From CAYRZF01 sp964428805 (lineage in GTDB: Bacteria > Methylomirabilota > Methylomirabilia > Rokubacteriales > CSP1-6): a stretch of 17,402 nucleotides of DNA. The position numbers and the translations under genes are program-made. The stretch is taken from contig CAYRZF010000046.1 of NCBI GenBank assembly GCA_964428805.1, positions 1-17,402 of the forward strand. Reading direction: 5' to 3'. Below the pieces are notes generated by a model. It did not search any database and was not told the DNA's origin. It saw only the letters and a program-made list of their open reading frames with translations. Every line of letters starts with the position of its first letter. The first letter of the stretch is position 1. This document shows, piece by piece, positions 1 to 7,199 of this stretch.

Positions 1-8
1 CGACCACG

Positions 9-107
9 CCGGCCTTCGGCCGGACGCGGTGCCCGAAGAGGAATGGCGACGACCGTAAGCTGGTCAATGGCCGAAGGCCATCCTTGGCGGGCACCCACGA
101 AGTGGGT
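9..107. repeat. Three 6-bp hairpins with GAA/TTC triloops
   Basis: Seen directly: three perfect inverted repeats, each with a 6-bp stem and a 3-nt loop. They are CCGGCC-TTC-GGCCGG (9-23), ATGGCC-GAA-GGCCAT (67-81) and ACCCAC-GAA-GTGGGT (93-107). On one strand each loop reads C-GAA-G, the loop type of unusually stable DNA mini-hairpins. They lie just upstream of the dnaJ-like gene. Stem sequences differ, so this is not a simple sequence repeat. A role in regulation or as a palindromic repeat family is inference. Confidence 0.4.
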
Positions 108-146
108 CGTGGCGAAGTTAGTTGGCCCGGGACTGGGAGGGTGGGT

Positions 147-1019
147 GTGAGGCGGGACTACTACGCGGTGCTGGGGGTCAGCATCGGCGCCAGCCAACCG
201 GAGATCCGTCAGGCCTACCGGCGGTTGGCACGCCAGTACTCCCCCGACGTCAACTTCTGGGACCGCGAGGCGCGGGGGCTATTCGACGAGATCTCTGAAG
301 CCTATCGAATTCTGAGTGATCCCGGTGCGCGCTCCTTGTACGACCGCTTCGGTCATCGCGCATTCCGCCGGCAGTCGGGGGAGCCAGCGGGGCAGCGGGG
401 TGATGATGTGTACGTGCCCGTGGAACTCTCGTTCGCCGACGCGGCGCGCGGCGTAGGACTGACGCTGAGCATGGAGCGTCTGCGGCCCTGCTTGGAGTGC
501 GAGGGGGCGGGATGCCCGGCGTGCCGCGAGCGCGGCCTCGAGCCGGAACTCGCAGAAGTGCCGGTCGCGATACCGGGTGGTGTCGACACGGGAGCGCAGA
601 TCCGCGTGCCGGGGGAGGGGCACGCGGGGCCGTTCGGTGGGCCGCGCGGCGACCTGATCGTGATCACGCGGGTGCAGGAGCACCCCTTTTTCACGCGCAA
701 GGGGGACAATCTGCACTGCGAGCTCCCGGTGACGTTTGGCGAAGCGGTGCTCGGGGGACGGATTCGGGTTGCGACGCTCGACGGCGAAACAACGCTGGTG
801 CTGCCGCCCGGCACACAGAGCGGCCAGGTGTTCCGCCTCCGCGGCAAGGGCATGCGGCGGCTCCACGGCGAGGGGGTCGGGGACCTGTACGTCATGGTGC
901 GCGTGAGCATCCCGCGGGGGCTCGACGCGCGGACGCAGGCGATCTTCCGCGAGATCGAGCGCCTGTTGCCGGAGGCGCCGCGCGCGGGCTACGAACGGTT
1001 TCGGGGAGGTGGGGCGTGA
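147..1019 (+). CDS. DnaJ/CbpA-like J-domain co-chaperone with altered HPD motif
   Basis: J-domain protein, expected to bring substrates to DnaK (Hsp70) in the cytoplasm. From the GTG at 147 the protein is 290 residues. The J domain covers about residues 3-70, starting RRDYYAVLGV and ending with the YDRFG turn; the C-terminal substrate-binding beta domains run from about 88 to 275. The catalytic HPD tripeptide is Ser-Pro-Asp at 32-34 (codon TCC), which in known J-proteins abolishes Hsp70 stimulation. Four cysteines at 115, 118, 123 and 126 (CLEC...CPAC) would form one zinc centre, half of the normal DnaJ finger; CbpA has none. GTG 147 is chosen because GGGAGGG lies about 6 nt upstream and the J domain begins at once; an in-frame TTG at 84 is possible but adds an unconserved tail. 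The stop overlaps the next start (GTGA), so it is coupled to the MerR gene. Confidence 0.88.
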   Translation: MRRDYYAVLGVSIGASQPEIRQAYRRLARQYSPDVNFWDREARGLFDEISEAYRILSDPGARSLYDRFGHRAFRRQSGEPAGQRGDDVYVPVELSFADAARGVGLTLSMERLRPCLECEGAGCPACRERGLEPELAEVPVAIPGGVDTGAQIRVPGEGHAGPFGGPRGDLIVITRVQEHPFFTRKGDNLHCELPVTFGEAVLGGRIRVATLDGETTLVLPPGTQSGQVFRLRGKGMRRLHGEGVGDLYVMVRVSIPRGLDARTQAIFREIERLLPEAPRAGYERFRGGGA

Positions 1020-1402
1020 CGGGCAAGGGCAAGCCGCTCTACATGATCGGTGTAGTGTCCGACATGCTCAAGCTGCACCCTCAGACCCTCCGTTTCTACG
1101 AGAAAAAGGGGTTGATCCAACCGAGCCGCACCGTCGGCCGGACCCGGATGTATTCCGCCGAGGACGTGGAGGAGATTGCCCGGGTCGTACGCCTCACGCG
1201 GGATCTGGGGGTGAATCTTGCGGGCGTGGAGATCATCCTAAAGATGAGGCGCCGGATGCTGGAAATGCAGAAACAAATTGAAGACCTGCTGGCTTACGTC
1301 CGCGAAGACGCCGCCCGGCCCCGCGATCACAGTGAGCGGGGCGGCGGGGAGGCGCTGGTCCGTGCGGCCTCTGGCCAACTCCGCCCGCTCGATATTTTTT
1401 GA
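1016..1402 (+). CDS. hspR: HspR-like MerR-family heat-shock transcriptional regulator
   Basis: A 128-residue MerR-type DNA-binding protein. The winged helix-turn-helix is at the N-terminus: IGVVSDMLKLHPQTLRFYEK is followed by the wing with GRTRMYS and then EDVEEIARVVRLTRDLGVNLAGVE, the arrangement typical of HspR repressors that control dnaK/dnaJ/clpB/lon genes. A basic coiled segment follows (KMRRRMLEMQKQIEDLL) and the tail is poorly conserved. The GTG start overlaps the TGA of the J-protein gene, with GGGGAGGT about 5 nt upstream, so the two are translationally coupled. lon starts 15 nt after the stop. Position between a co-chaperone and Lon supports a heat-shock repressor role. I found no clear HAIR operator (CTTGAGT-N7-ACTCAAG) in the window, so the target may lie upstream of it. 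Family call is firm; the exact name is inference. Confidence 0.85.
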   Translation: MTGKGKPLYMIGVVSDMLKLHPQTLRFYEKKGLIQPSRTVGRTRMYSAEDVEEIARVVRLTRDLGVNLAGVEIILKMRRRMLEMQKQIEDLLAYVREDAARPRDHSERGGGEALVRAASGQLRPLDIF

Positions 1403-1417
1403 CAAGAGGGGTTCAAC

Positions 1418-3847
1418 ATGACCGCACAGTCCGATTCGATCCTCCTGCTTCCCGATCTCCTGTCCATCCTTCCCTTGCGGGATACCGTGCTCTTTCCCCA
1501 GGCCGTGCTCCCGTTGGCCGTGGCTCGCGTGCCCTCGGTACGTCTCGTGGAGGACGCCATCGCAGGTTCGCGCCTCATCGCGGTCGTAACGCAGCGGGAT
1601 CCCGCCATCGAGGAGCCTGGCTCCGAGGATCTGTTCACCGTCGGCACCGCGGCGCTCATCCACAAGGTGCTGAAGCAACCCGACGGGACGCTGCGCCTGG
1701 TGGTGCAGGGGATCGCCCGCTTCCGCATCGTGGAGATCGTCCAGCGCGAACCGTTCCTCAAGGCGCGCGTTGAGGAGGTGGAGGAGCCGGAAGCGTCCAC
1801 CGGAGATCTCGAGCTCGAGGCCCTGACCCGCAACGCCGCCGCTCTCTTTCAAAAGATCATCTCGCTCTCGCCCGCGCTTCCGGACGAGCTTGCCGGCGTG
1901 GCTCTTAACATCGCCGACCCCGGTCGGCTGACGGACGTCATCGGGGCCTCGCTGCCGACCCTCGGCGTGACCACCAAGCAGGATCTTCTCGCGACGGCAG
2001 ACGTCAAGCTCCGGCTCCAGAAGCTGGTCGGGGCGTTGGCCAAAGAAGTCGAGGTACTGGAACTCGGCTCCAAGATCCAGTCCCAGGTCCAGTCGGAGAT
2101 GTCGAAGAACCAGCGCGAGTACTATCTGCGCGAGCAGTTGAAGGCGATCCAGAAGGAGCTCGGGGAGGCCGACGAGCGCGGCCAGGAAATCGACGAGCTG
2201 CGGAAGAAGATCGAGGCGGCTGGGATGTCCGAGGAGGCCCGAAAAGAAACCCTCCGGGAGCTCGACCGGCTAGCCAAGATGCCGCCGGCCGCGGCCGAGT
2301 ACACCGTGATTCGGACCTATCTCGACTGCCTGATCGCGCTCCCCTGGCAGAAGGAGACTGCCGACCAGCTCGACATCGCGGCGGCCCGCCGGATTCTGGA
2401 CGAGGACCATTGGGGGCTCGAGAAGGTCAAGGACCGGATCCTGGAATACCTGGCAGTCAAGAAGATCCGACCCGGTGGGAAGGATCCGATCCTCTGCTTC
2501 GTGGGTCCGCCCGGCGTGGGGAAGACGTCGCTCGGAAAATCAATCGCGCGGGCTCTTGGGCGGAAGTTTGCCCGGATCTCCTTGGGTGGTGTGCGCGACG
2601 AAGCCGAAATCCGCGGTCACCGTCGGACGTACATCGGCGCGCTCCCCGGCCAGATCATCCAAGCGCTGCGTCGGGCCGAGTCCAAGAACCCGGTCTTCAT
2701 GCTGGACGAGATTGACAAGCTCGGCATGGACTTTCGTGGCGATCCGGCTTCGGCGCTTCTCGAGGTGCTGGACCCCGAGCAAAACAGCGCCTTCCGGGAC
2801 CACTACGTGGACGTGCCCTTTGACCTGTCCAAGGCGCTGTTCATCACGACCGCCAACATCCTCGATCCGGTGCCGCCGGCTCTCCGGGACCGGATGGAGG
2901 TGCTCGAGCTCCCCGGGTATACCGAGGAGGAGAAGGTCGCCATCGCCCGGCGGCACCTGATCCCCAAGCAGACCGTCGAGCACGGCCTCGTCCCGGGTGA
3001 ACAGATCGAGTTCACCGAAGACGCGTTGCGTTTGCTGATCAGGAACTACACCCGGGAAGCGGGGCTCAGAAATCTCGAGCGCGAGATCGCAACCCTCTGC
3101 CGGAAGGTGGCCAGACGGCGGGCCGAGGGGCAGGTTGAGAAGATCACCATTTCCCCGGCGGTCGTCACCGAATACCTGGGCGCGCCCAAGTATCTGCTTG
3201 AGGAACTGGAGGAGCGGACCCGGATGGCGGGCGTCGCCGTGGGACTCGCGTGGACCGCCGCCGGCGGGGATATTCTTTTCGTCGAAGCGACTCGCATGAA
3301 GGGCGGCAAGACGCTCACCCTCACCGGCCAGCTGGGAGAGGTGATGAAGGAGTCCGCCCAGGCCGCCCTCTCCTGGGTCCGGTCTCACGCCGCCGAGCTG
3401 GGGATTCCCCCGAACTTCTGGGAGTCCTCCGACCTCCATCTCCACGTGCCGGCGGGAGCCATCCCCAAAGATGGTCCCTCCGCGGGGGTGACGATGGTGA
3501 CCGCCCTCGTTTCGCTCCTGCGGGGTCGCTCGGTCCGGCCGGATCTCGCCATGACGGGGGAAATCACGCTTTCGGGTCGCGTCCTTCCGGTAGGGGGGAT
3601 CAAAGAAAAAGTCCTGGCCGCGAAGCGAGCCGGCGTGAAAAGCGTGATCCTGCCGAAGCGGAACGAAAAGAATCTTCTGGAGGACGTCCCGCAGGCTGTT
3701 CAGGAGTCAATGACCTTCCACTTGGTGGACACCATCGCGGAAGTGATCGGGCTGGTGTTCGCCGACCCCGGGGGTCGGCCGGAGCCGGTGGGAAGCAGAG
3801 AGATGGCCGAAGCGCTCGCCGATCGGGCGGCTCCCTGGCGGAATTAA
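1418..3847 (+). CDS. lon: Lon, ATP-dependent endopeptidase La
   Basis: Full-length Lon (809 residues; bacterial LonA is about 780-820), a cytoplasmic AAA+ serine protease that degrades misfolded and regulatory proteins. Domain order: N-terminal LON substrate-binding domain (about 15-205), coiled-coil linker with the conserved QREYYLREQLKAIQKELGE, AAA+ module with Walker A GPPGVGKTS (363-371, Lys369) and Walker B VFMLDEID (426-433), then the protease domain with catalytic Ser688 in KDGPSAGVTM and Lys731 in GGIKEK. The Ser-Lys spacing of 43 equals that of E. coli Lon (679/722). ATG 1418 is preceded by AGAGGGG at a good distance. It is third in the J-protein/hspR/lon operon and ends before a strong terminator. 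No missing residues or frameshifts. Confidence 0.98.
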   Translation: MTAQSDSILLLPDLLSILPLRDTVLFPQAVLPLAVARVPSVRLVEDAIAGSRLIAVVTQRDPAIEEPGSEDLFTVGTAALIHKVLKQPDGTLRLVVQGIARFRIVEIVQREPFLKARVEEVEEPEASTGDLELEALTRNAAALFQKIISLSPALPDELAGVALNIADPGRLTDVIGASLPTLGVTTKQDLLATADVKLRLQKLVGALAKEVEVLELGSKIQSQVQSEMSKNQREYYLREQLKAIQKELGEADERGQEIDELRKKIEAAGMSEEARKETLRELDRLAKMPPAAAEYTVIRTYLDCLIALPWQKETADQLDIAAARRILDEDHWGLEKVKDRILEYLAVKKIRPGGKDPILCFVGPPGVGKTSLGKSIARALGRKFARISLGGVRDEAEIRGHRRTYIGALPGQIIQALRRAESKNPVFMLDEIDKLGMDFRGDPASALLEVLDPEQNSAFRDHYVDVPFDLSKALFITTANILDPVPPALRDRMEVLELPGYTEEEKVAIARRHLIPKQTVEHGLVPGEQIEFTEDALRLLIRNYTREAGLRNLEREIATLCRKVARRRAEGQVEKITISPAVVTEYLGAPKYLLEELEERTRMAGVAVGLAWTAAGGDILFVEATRMKGGKTLTLTGQLGEVMKESAQAALSWVRSHAAELGIPPNFWESSDLHLHVPAGAIPKDGPSAGVTMVTALVSLLRGRSVRPDLAMTGEITLSGRVLPVGGIKEKVLAAKRAGVKSVILPKRNEKNLLEDVPQAVQESMTFHLVDTIAEVIGLVFADPGGRPEPVGSREMAEALADRAAPWRN

Positions 3848-3868
3848 CTGATCCGATTGTTCCACGAC

Positions 3869-3896
3869 GGCCGCCCTCGCGAGGGCGGCCATTTTT
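3869..3896 (+). terminator. Rho-independent terminator of the lon operon
   Basis: Perfect 11-bp inverted repeat GGCCGCCCTCG/CGAGGGCGGCC immediately followed by ATTTTTC, 21 nt after the lon stop codon. GC-rich stem plus T-run is a classic intrinsic terminator. The next gene's -35 box starts two bases further on, so transcription is separated cleanly. Confidence 0.9.
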
Positions 3897-3897
3897 C

Positions 3898-3926
3898 TTG
3901 ACAGATTCCGGCGCCCCCCCTACGAT
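3898..3926 (+). promoter_or_regulatory. Sigma70-type promoter of the SLT gene
   Basis: A consensus -35 TTGACA (3898-3903), a 17-nt spacer and -10 TACGAT (3921-3926). The ATG is only 10 nt after the -10 box, so the expected transcript start lies a few bases before or at the start codon and no Shine-Dalgarno sequence fits between them. This predicts a leaderless or near-leaderless mRNA. Confidence 0.65.
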
Positions 3927-3936
3927 CGATATTACG

Positions 3937-4623
3937 ATGCAACAGTCAATTTTTCCCCTCTTCGCGGTGGCGTTGGGGCTTCTCGCTTGGTCCGCTCCGG
4001 CGGCCGCCTCCTCCTTTCGCATGGTGGACGGGGACGGAGTGGTTCACTTCACCAATGCTCCGACCAGTCCCCGTTACCAGCGCGGGCAGGGATGGACCGG
4101 GACCTCGTCCGGGTGGCTTGCGATCCCGGGCGGCGTCGCGCGCGGGCGCTACGCCGAAGAGATCGGTGAGGCGGCAAACCGCTACGGGGTGGATCCGGGC
4201 CTCGTCCAGTCGGTGATCCGGTTCGAATCCGCCTTCAATCCGTGGGCGGTCTCGCGCAAGGGCGCGAGAGGCTTAATGCAGCTCATGCCCCAGACCGCCT
4301 CTTCTCTCGGGGTCCGCGACACGTTCAACCCGCGCCAGAACATCGACGGGGGAGTGCGACACCTGCGCGGGCTGATTGACCGCTACGGGGGGAATCTGCC
4401 GCTGGCGTTGGCCGCGTACAACGCCGGAGCCCAGGCGGTGGACTTGTACCGCGGAATCCCGCCGTACCCCGAGACCCAGCTGTACGTCCGTCGCATCCTG
4501 TCCCTCTACGGGTCGAGCTCTGGCGCCGGCACGCCTCAGATCATTTACCGCTACGAGGATTCGCAGGGTACCGTGGTCTATACGAATATTCCGCCGGTTT
4601 CGCCCCGCGCGTGGAGTCGCTAG
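3937..4623 (+). CDS. Periplasmic lytic transglycosylase (SLT domain) with DUF4124-like segments
   Basis: A 228-residue exported murein lytic transglycosylase, which cleaves the MurNAc-GlcNAc bond of peptidoglycan. The N-terminus is a hydrophobic signal peptide with probable cleavage after APAAA (Ala24); its n-region has no Lys or Arg, which is unusual. Next comes a DUF4124-like strand pair (FRMVDGDGVVHFTN), then the Slt/goose-lysozyme domain (about 75-195) with catalytic Glu97 in RFESAFNP and the family motifs GLMQLMP and ALAAYNAG. A second short DUF4124-like piece (YRYEDSQGTVVYTN) ends the protein. The start is chosen from the signal peptide and the promoter just upstream. Gene-size cousins are often annotated as lytic transglycosylase domain-containing protein. 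It faces a convergent gene. Confidence 0.93.
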   Translation: MQQSIFPLFAVALGLLAWSAPAAASSFRMVDGDGVVHFTNAPTSPRYQRGQGWTGTSSGWLAIPGGVARGRYAEEIGEAANRYGVDPGLVQSVIRFESAFNPWAVSRKGARGLMQLMPQTASSLGVRDTFNPRQNIDGGVRHLRGLIDRYGGNLPLALAAYNAGAQAVDLYRGIPPYPETQLYVRRILSLYGSSSGAGTPQIIYRYEDSQGTVVYTNIPPVSPRAWSR

Positions 4624-4664
4624 CGCCGGTCCGGTAGCGGGCCCATCGCCGGCGAGCGCGCTAG
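4620..4664. terminator. Convergent-gene inverted repeat containing both stop codons
   Basis: CTAGCGC (4620-4626) and its reverse complement GCGCTAG (4658-4664) flank a further CGG/CCG-rich pairing region. The left arm holds the TAG of the transglycosylase gene and the right arm the TAG of the opposite-strand gene. There is no T-run, so use as a bidirectional terminator is only a suggestion. Confidence 0.3.
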
Positions 4665-5089
4665 TCGCGGTGCCAGACCAGGTCTAGGAAGCGATCCAGA
4701 AAGCCCTCCTTCACGAAGATGTCCACGGCATTCCGGGTGGACCGGTGATCCATCCCCCAGACAGCCGCGCGCTTGCCGCCCTCCGGATTCAACTGGATGA
4801 AGATCTGCTGGTCCCGGGTAAACGCCACCGGCAGCTCCTCGTAGATCCGGGCGGTGAAGGCGTTGACGCCCGGTCCGCCGATGGCGATGGCCGGGAAGAA
4901 CTCCGCCATCTCCTGGTTCATCACCCACATGTCGGTGAGGACGACTGCCGAGCGGGTCTCGTCCCCGCGTCCGCGCGTGTTAATGAGGCGCTTCAGGTCA
5001 TAGGCGATGGGTCGATCCTCTTCCTCGGGCAAGATTCCGTACCCTACCACCAGGAGGATCGTCGAGCGGATGTCGAAGTAGCGGGCCAT
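4661..5089 (-). CDS. Conserved protein of unknown function
   Basis: A 142-residue soluble protein that I do not recognise. It has no signal peptide or clear membrane helix. It starts MARYFDIRSTILLVVGYG, has a glycine-rich centre (AIAIGGPGVNAFTARIYEEL) and ends with FLDRFLDLVWHRD. The alternation of hydrophobic strands with a GGPGVN loop suggests an alpha/beta fold. Its ATG follows directly on the TAA of the isochorismatase-like gene (TAAATG, no spacer), so the two are almost certainly translationally coupled and probably work together. Codon usage and composition match the neighbours. Function unknown. Confidence 0.72.
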   Translation of the reverse strand: MARYFDIRSTILLVVGYGILPEEEDRPIAYDLKRLINTRGRGDETRSAVVLTDMWVMNQEMAEFFPAIAIGGPGVNAFTARIYEELPVAFTRDQQIFIQLNPEGGKRAAVWGMDHRSTRNAVDIFVKEGFLDRFLDLVWHRD

Positions 5090-5650
5090 TTATTTGATGA
5101 GCTTGGTGAGGGCGCGGAAATCGTCCGTATCGGCTTTGTGGAGGAGCTGGAAGAGGACGCTCTCGGTGGTGGTGATCACCGCGCCGGCCTGCCGCAGGTG
5201 CTCTACACCGATTCGCCAGCTCCCCTGGGTGCGGGACGTGACCGCGTCGGCTGCCACGTGGACGGTGTACCCCGCCCCCAGGAGATCGAGCGCCGTCATC
5301 AGCACGCAGACGTGGGTCTCGATCCCGGCCAGGATCACCTGCTTGGTCTTGGCCGCCTTCAGCCGGGTGGTGAACTCCTCCACATCGCAGCAGGAGAAGG
5401 TCACTTTTTCCAGGGGCTCGATCGCCCCCAGCGCTTCCCGTAACTCCGGCAGTGTGTGGCCCAGTCCCTTTGGGTACTGCTCGGTAACCAGGATGGGCAG
5501 TCCCAGCCTCCGGGCCGCGGCGGCGAGCACCTTAAGGTTCTTGACGACTTCTTCGCGGTGGTCGGTGTCCATGGCGGCGAAGAGCCGTTCCTGGACATCC
5601 ACGACGACGAGCGTGCTCCCATCTCGCGTGAGCTTCATCGGGTGCCCCAT
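5090..5650 (-). CDS. Isochorismatase-family cysteine hydrolase
   Basis: A 186-residue cysteine hydrolase of the isochorismatase superfamily (YcaC/nicotinamidase-like). The Asp-Lys-Cys catalytic triad is visible: Asp18 in VVVDVQERL, Lys82 in LEKVTFSCC and Cys115 in GIETHVCVLMTALDL. The non-proline cis-peptide region before Cys115 (AGIETHV) is typical. The substrate cannot be told from sequence; members hydrolyse isochorismate, nicotinamide, N-carbamoyl compounds or similar amides. The ATG is preceded by GAGGAGG about 6 nt upstream, which supports this start over an internal ATG four codons later. It lies 21 nt downstream of comM and abuts the following unknown gene, so these three form an operon. 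Confidence 0.93.
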   Translation of the reverse strand: MGHPMKLTRDGSTLVVVDVQERLFAAMDTDHREEVVKNLKVLAAAARRLGLPILVTEQYPKGLGHTLPELREALGAIEPLEKVTFSCCDVEEFTTRLKAAKTKQVILAGIETHVCVLMTALDLLGAGYTVHVAADAVTSRTQGSWRIGVEHLRQAGAVITTTESVLFQLLHKADTDDFRALTKLIK

Positions 5651-5671
5651 CCCTGCCTCCTCGACTCAGCA

Positions 5672-7192
5672 TCAGAGCCACCGGTCCAGGCCGCGGTACT
5701 GAATCGCCTCGGAGAGGTGCTCGCCGGCTATTGTCTCACGACCCTCCAGGTCCGCGATAGTCCGAGACACCTTGAGGAGCCGGTCGTGACCCCGGGCCGA
5801 CAGCCCGAGCCGCTGGATGGCCAGAGCCAGGAGCTTCTGCCCGTCCGGCGGAACAGGACAGAATCGCCGGACTTGGCTGGCGCTCATCCGGGCGTTGCAG
5901 CGGATTGTGGGATTACGAAAGCGCTCTGCCTGGATCCTGCGAGCCTGGAGCACCCGCTCGCGGATGGGGGCCGAAGGTTCTCCTGGCGGCCCCTGGGAGA
6001 GTTCCTCGTAGGAAACTGCGGGGACCTCGAGGTGAAGGTCGATCCGATCCAGCAGGGGGCGCGAGAGGCGGGCGAGATAGCGTTCGCGCTCTCCGGGCGT
6101 GCAGAGGCAGGCCTGGAGCGTCGGGCAGCCTCGCCGACAGGGGTTGGCGGCCCCCACGAGCTGGAAGCGGGCGGGGAAGCGGGAGGTGCCGGCGGCGCGC
6201 GTGACGACCACCGTGCCGTCCTCGAGCGGCTGCCGGAGGGCCTCCAGGACGTGCTGCGGGAACTCCGGCATCTCGTCGAGGAACAGGACACCCACATGCG
6301 CGAGGCTAACTTCTCCGGGGCGAGGCACGCTCCCGCCGCCGATGAGGCCGCTGTCGGAGATCGTGTGGTGGGGCGCCCTGAAGGGGCGGAGGGTCAGCAA
6401 TCCCCCGTGCGGAGGCAGGAGGCCCGCCACGCTCCACACTGCCGAAGCCTCGATCGCCTCCTCCTGTGACAGCGGAGGGAGGATGGTGGGAAGTCGGCGG
6501 GCGAGCATCGTCTTCCCCGCGCCCGGGGGGCCGATCATGAGGATGTTGTGGCCGCCGGCTGCGGCGATTTCGAGTGCCCGCTTCGCATGGGCCTGGCCCC
6601 GGACCTCGGCGAAGTCCACGTCGTCCGCGATCTCCTGATCCGGCAGCGCGTCCGGGGCCACACGGATCGGCTCGATGACCCGCTCGCCGACGAGCCACTC
6701 GACGGCCTCGCTGAGACTTCGCACGGGGATGGTCGTGAGGCCGGCGACCACTGCCGCCTCGCGGCAGTTGGCGGCGGGGAGAAGGAGGCCGGCGAGGCCT
6801 TCGCGCCGACAGGCCAGTGCGATTGGCAGGACGCCGCGCACGGGCTGGACCTCGCCGTCGAGCGACAGTTCACCGATCAACAGAAAGCGCCGCAACGCTT
6901 CACTCTTCACCAGCCCCGTGGCGGCGAGGATGCCCAGCGCGATCGGGAGATCGAACGAAGCGCCTTCCTTCCGAAGGTCGGCGGGGGCGAGGCTGACGGT
7001 GATGCGCTCCATGGGGAAGGTGTAGCCCGAGTTCCGAATGGCGCTCCGAACGCGGTCGCGGCTCTCGCGGATGGTGGAATCGGGGAGCCCGACCATGTTG
7101 AACGCGGGGAGCCCGGCGGTGACGTCCACCTCCACCGACACGAGCGCGGCGTCGATTCCGGTGACGGCCGCCGAAAACACCCGGGCCAGCAT
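5672..7192 (-). CDS. comM: ComM/YifB family Mg-chelatase-like AAA+ ATPase
   Basis: A 506-residue AAA+ ATPase of the YifB/ComM family, the same length as ComM of enterobacteria. ComM is a hexameric helicase that promotes branch migration during natural transformation; many YifB proteins are only named Mg chelatase-like. Domains: N-terminal ChlI/Lon-S5-like domain (opening MLARVFSAAVTGIDA), AAA+ core with Walker A GPPGAGKT (221-228) and Walker B VLFLDE (302-307), a cysteine cluster NPCRRGCPTLQACLC typical of the family, an arginine-finger region (LLDRIDLHLEVP) and a C-terminal lid (RGHDRLLKVSRTIADLEG). An in-frame TTG 12 codons upstream is part of the -35 box, so the ATG at 7192 is preferred. 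It is first in the comM/hydrolase/unknown operon. Confidence 0.95.
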   Translation of the reverse strand: MLARVFSAAVTGIDAALVSVEVDVTAGLPAFNMVGLPDSTIRESRDRVRSAIRNSGYTFPMERITVSLAPADLRKEGASFDLPIALGILAATGLVKSEALRRFLLIGELSLDGEVQPVRGVLPIALACRREGLAGLLLPAANCREAAVVAGLTTIPVRSLSEAVEWLVGERVIEPIRVAPDALPDQEIADDVDFAEVRGQAHAKRALEIAAAGGHNILMIGPPGAGKTMLARRLPTILPPLSQEEAIEASAVWSVAGLLPPHGGLLTLRPFRAPHHTISDSGLIGGGSVPRPGEVSLAHVGVLFLDEMPEFPQHVLEALRQPLEDGTVVVTRAAGTSRFPARFQLVGAANPCRRGCPTLQACLCTPGERERYLARLSRPLLDRIDLHLEVPAVSYEELSQGPPGEPSAPIRERVLQARRIQAERFRNPTIRCNARMSASQVRRFCPVPPDGQKLLALAIQRLGLSARGHDRLLKVSRTIADLEGRETIAGEHLSEAIQYRGLDRWL

Positions 7193-7199
7193 GGCCGGG

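Noticed and set aside
2..58. Possible tail of an upstream gene ending ...PEEEWRRP then TAA
   Set aside because: Only 18 codons are visible and all three forward frames are open over most of this GC-rich stretch, so no gene can be supported.
84..146. TTG start giving a 21-residue N-terminal extension of the J-domain protein
   Set aside because: The extension overlaps the GAA hairpin region and has no J-domain similarity; GTG 147 has a good ribosome-binding site and starts right at the domain.
1399..1404. TTGACA before lon as a promoter
   Set aside because: No -10 box at 16-18 nt; the downstream bases are the ribosome-binding site and start of lon.
2540..3445. Long minus-strand open frame within lon
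   Set aside because: Shadow of the high-GC lon coding sequence; no recognisable domains.
5456..6469. 337-codon plus-strand open frame opposite comM and the hydrolase gene
   Set aside because: Antisense to two clear families; composition is that of a reverse-complement shadow.
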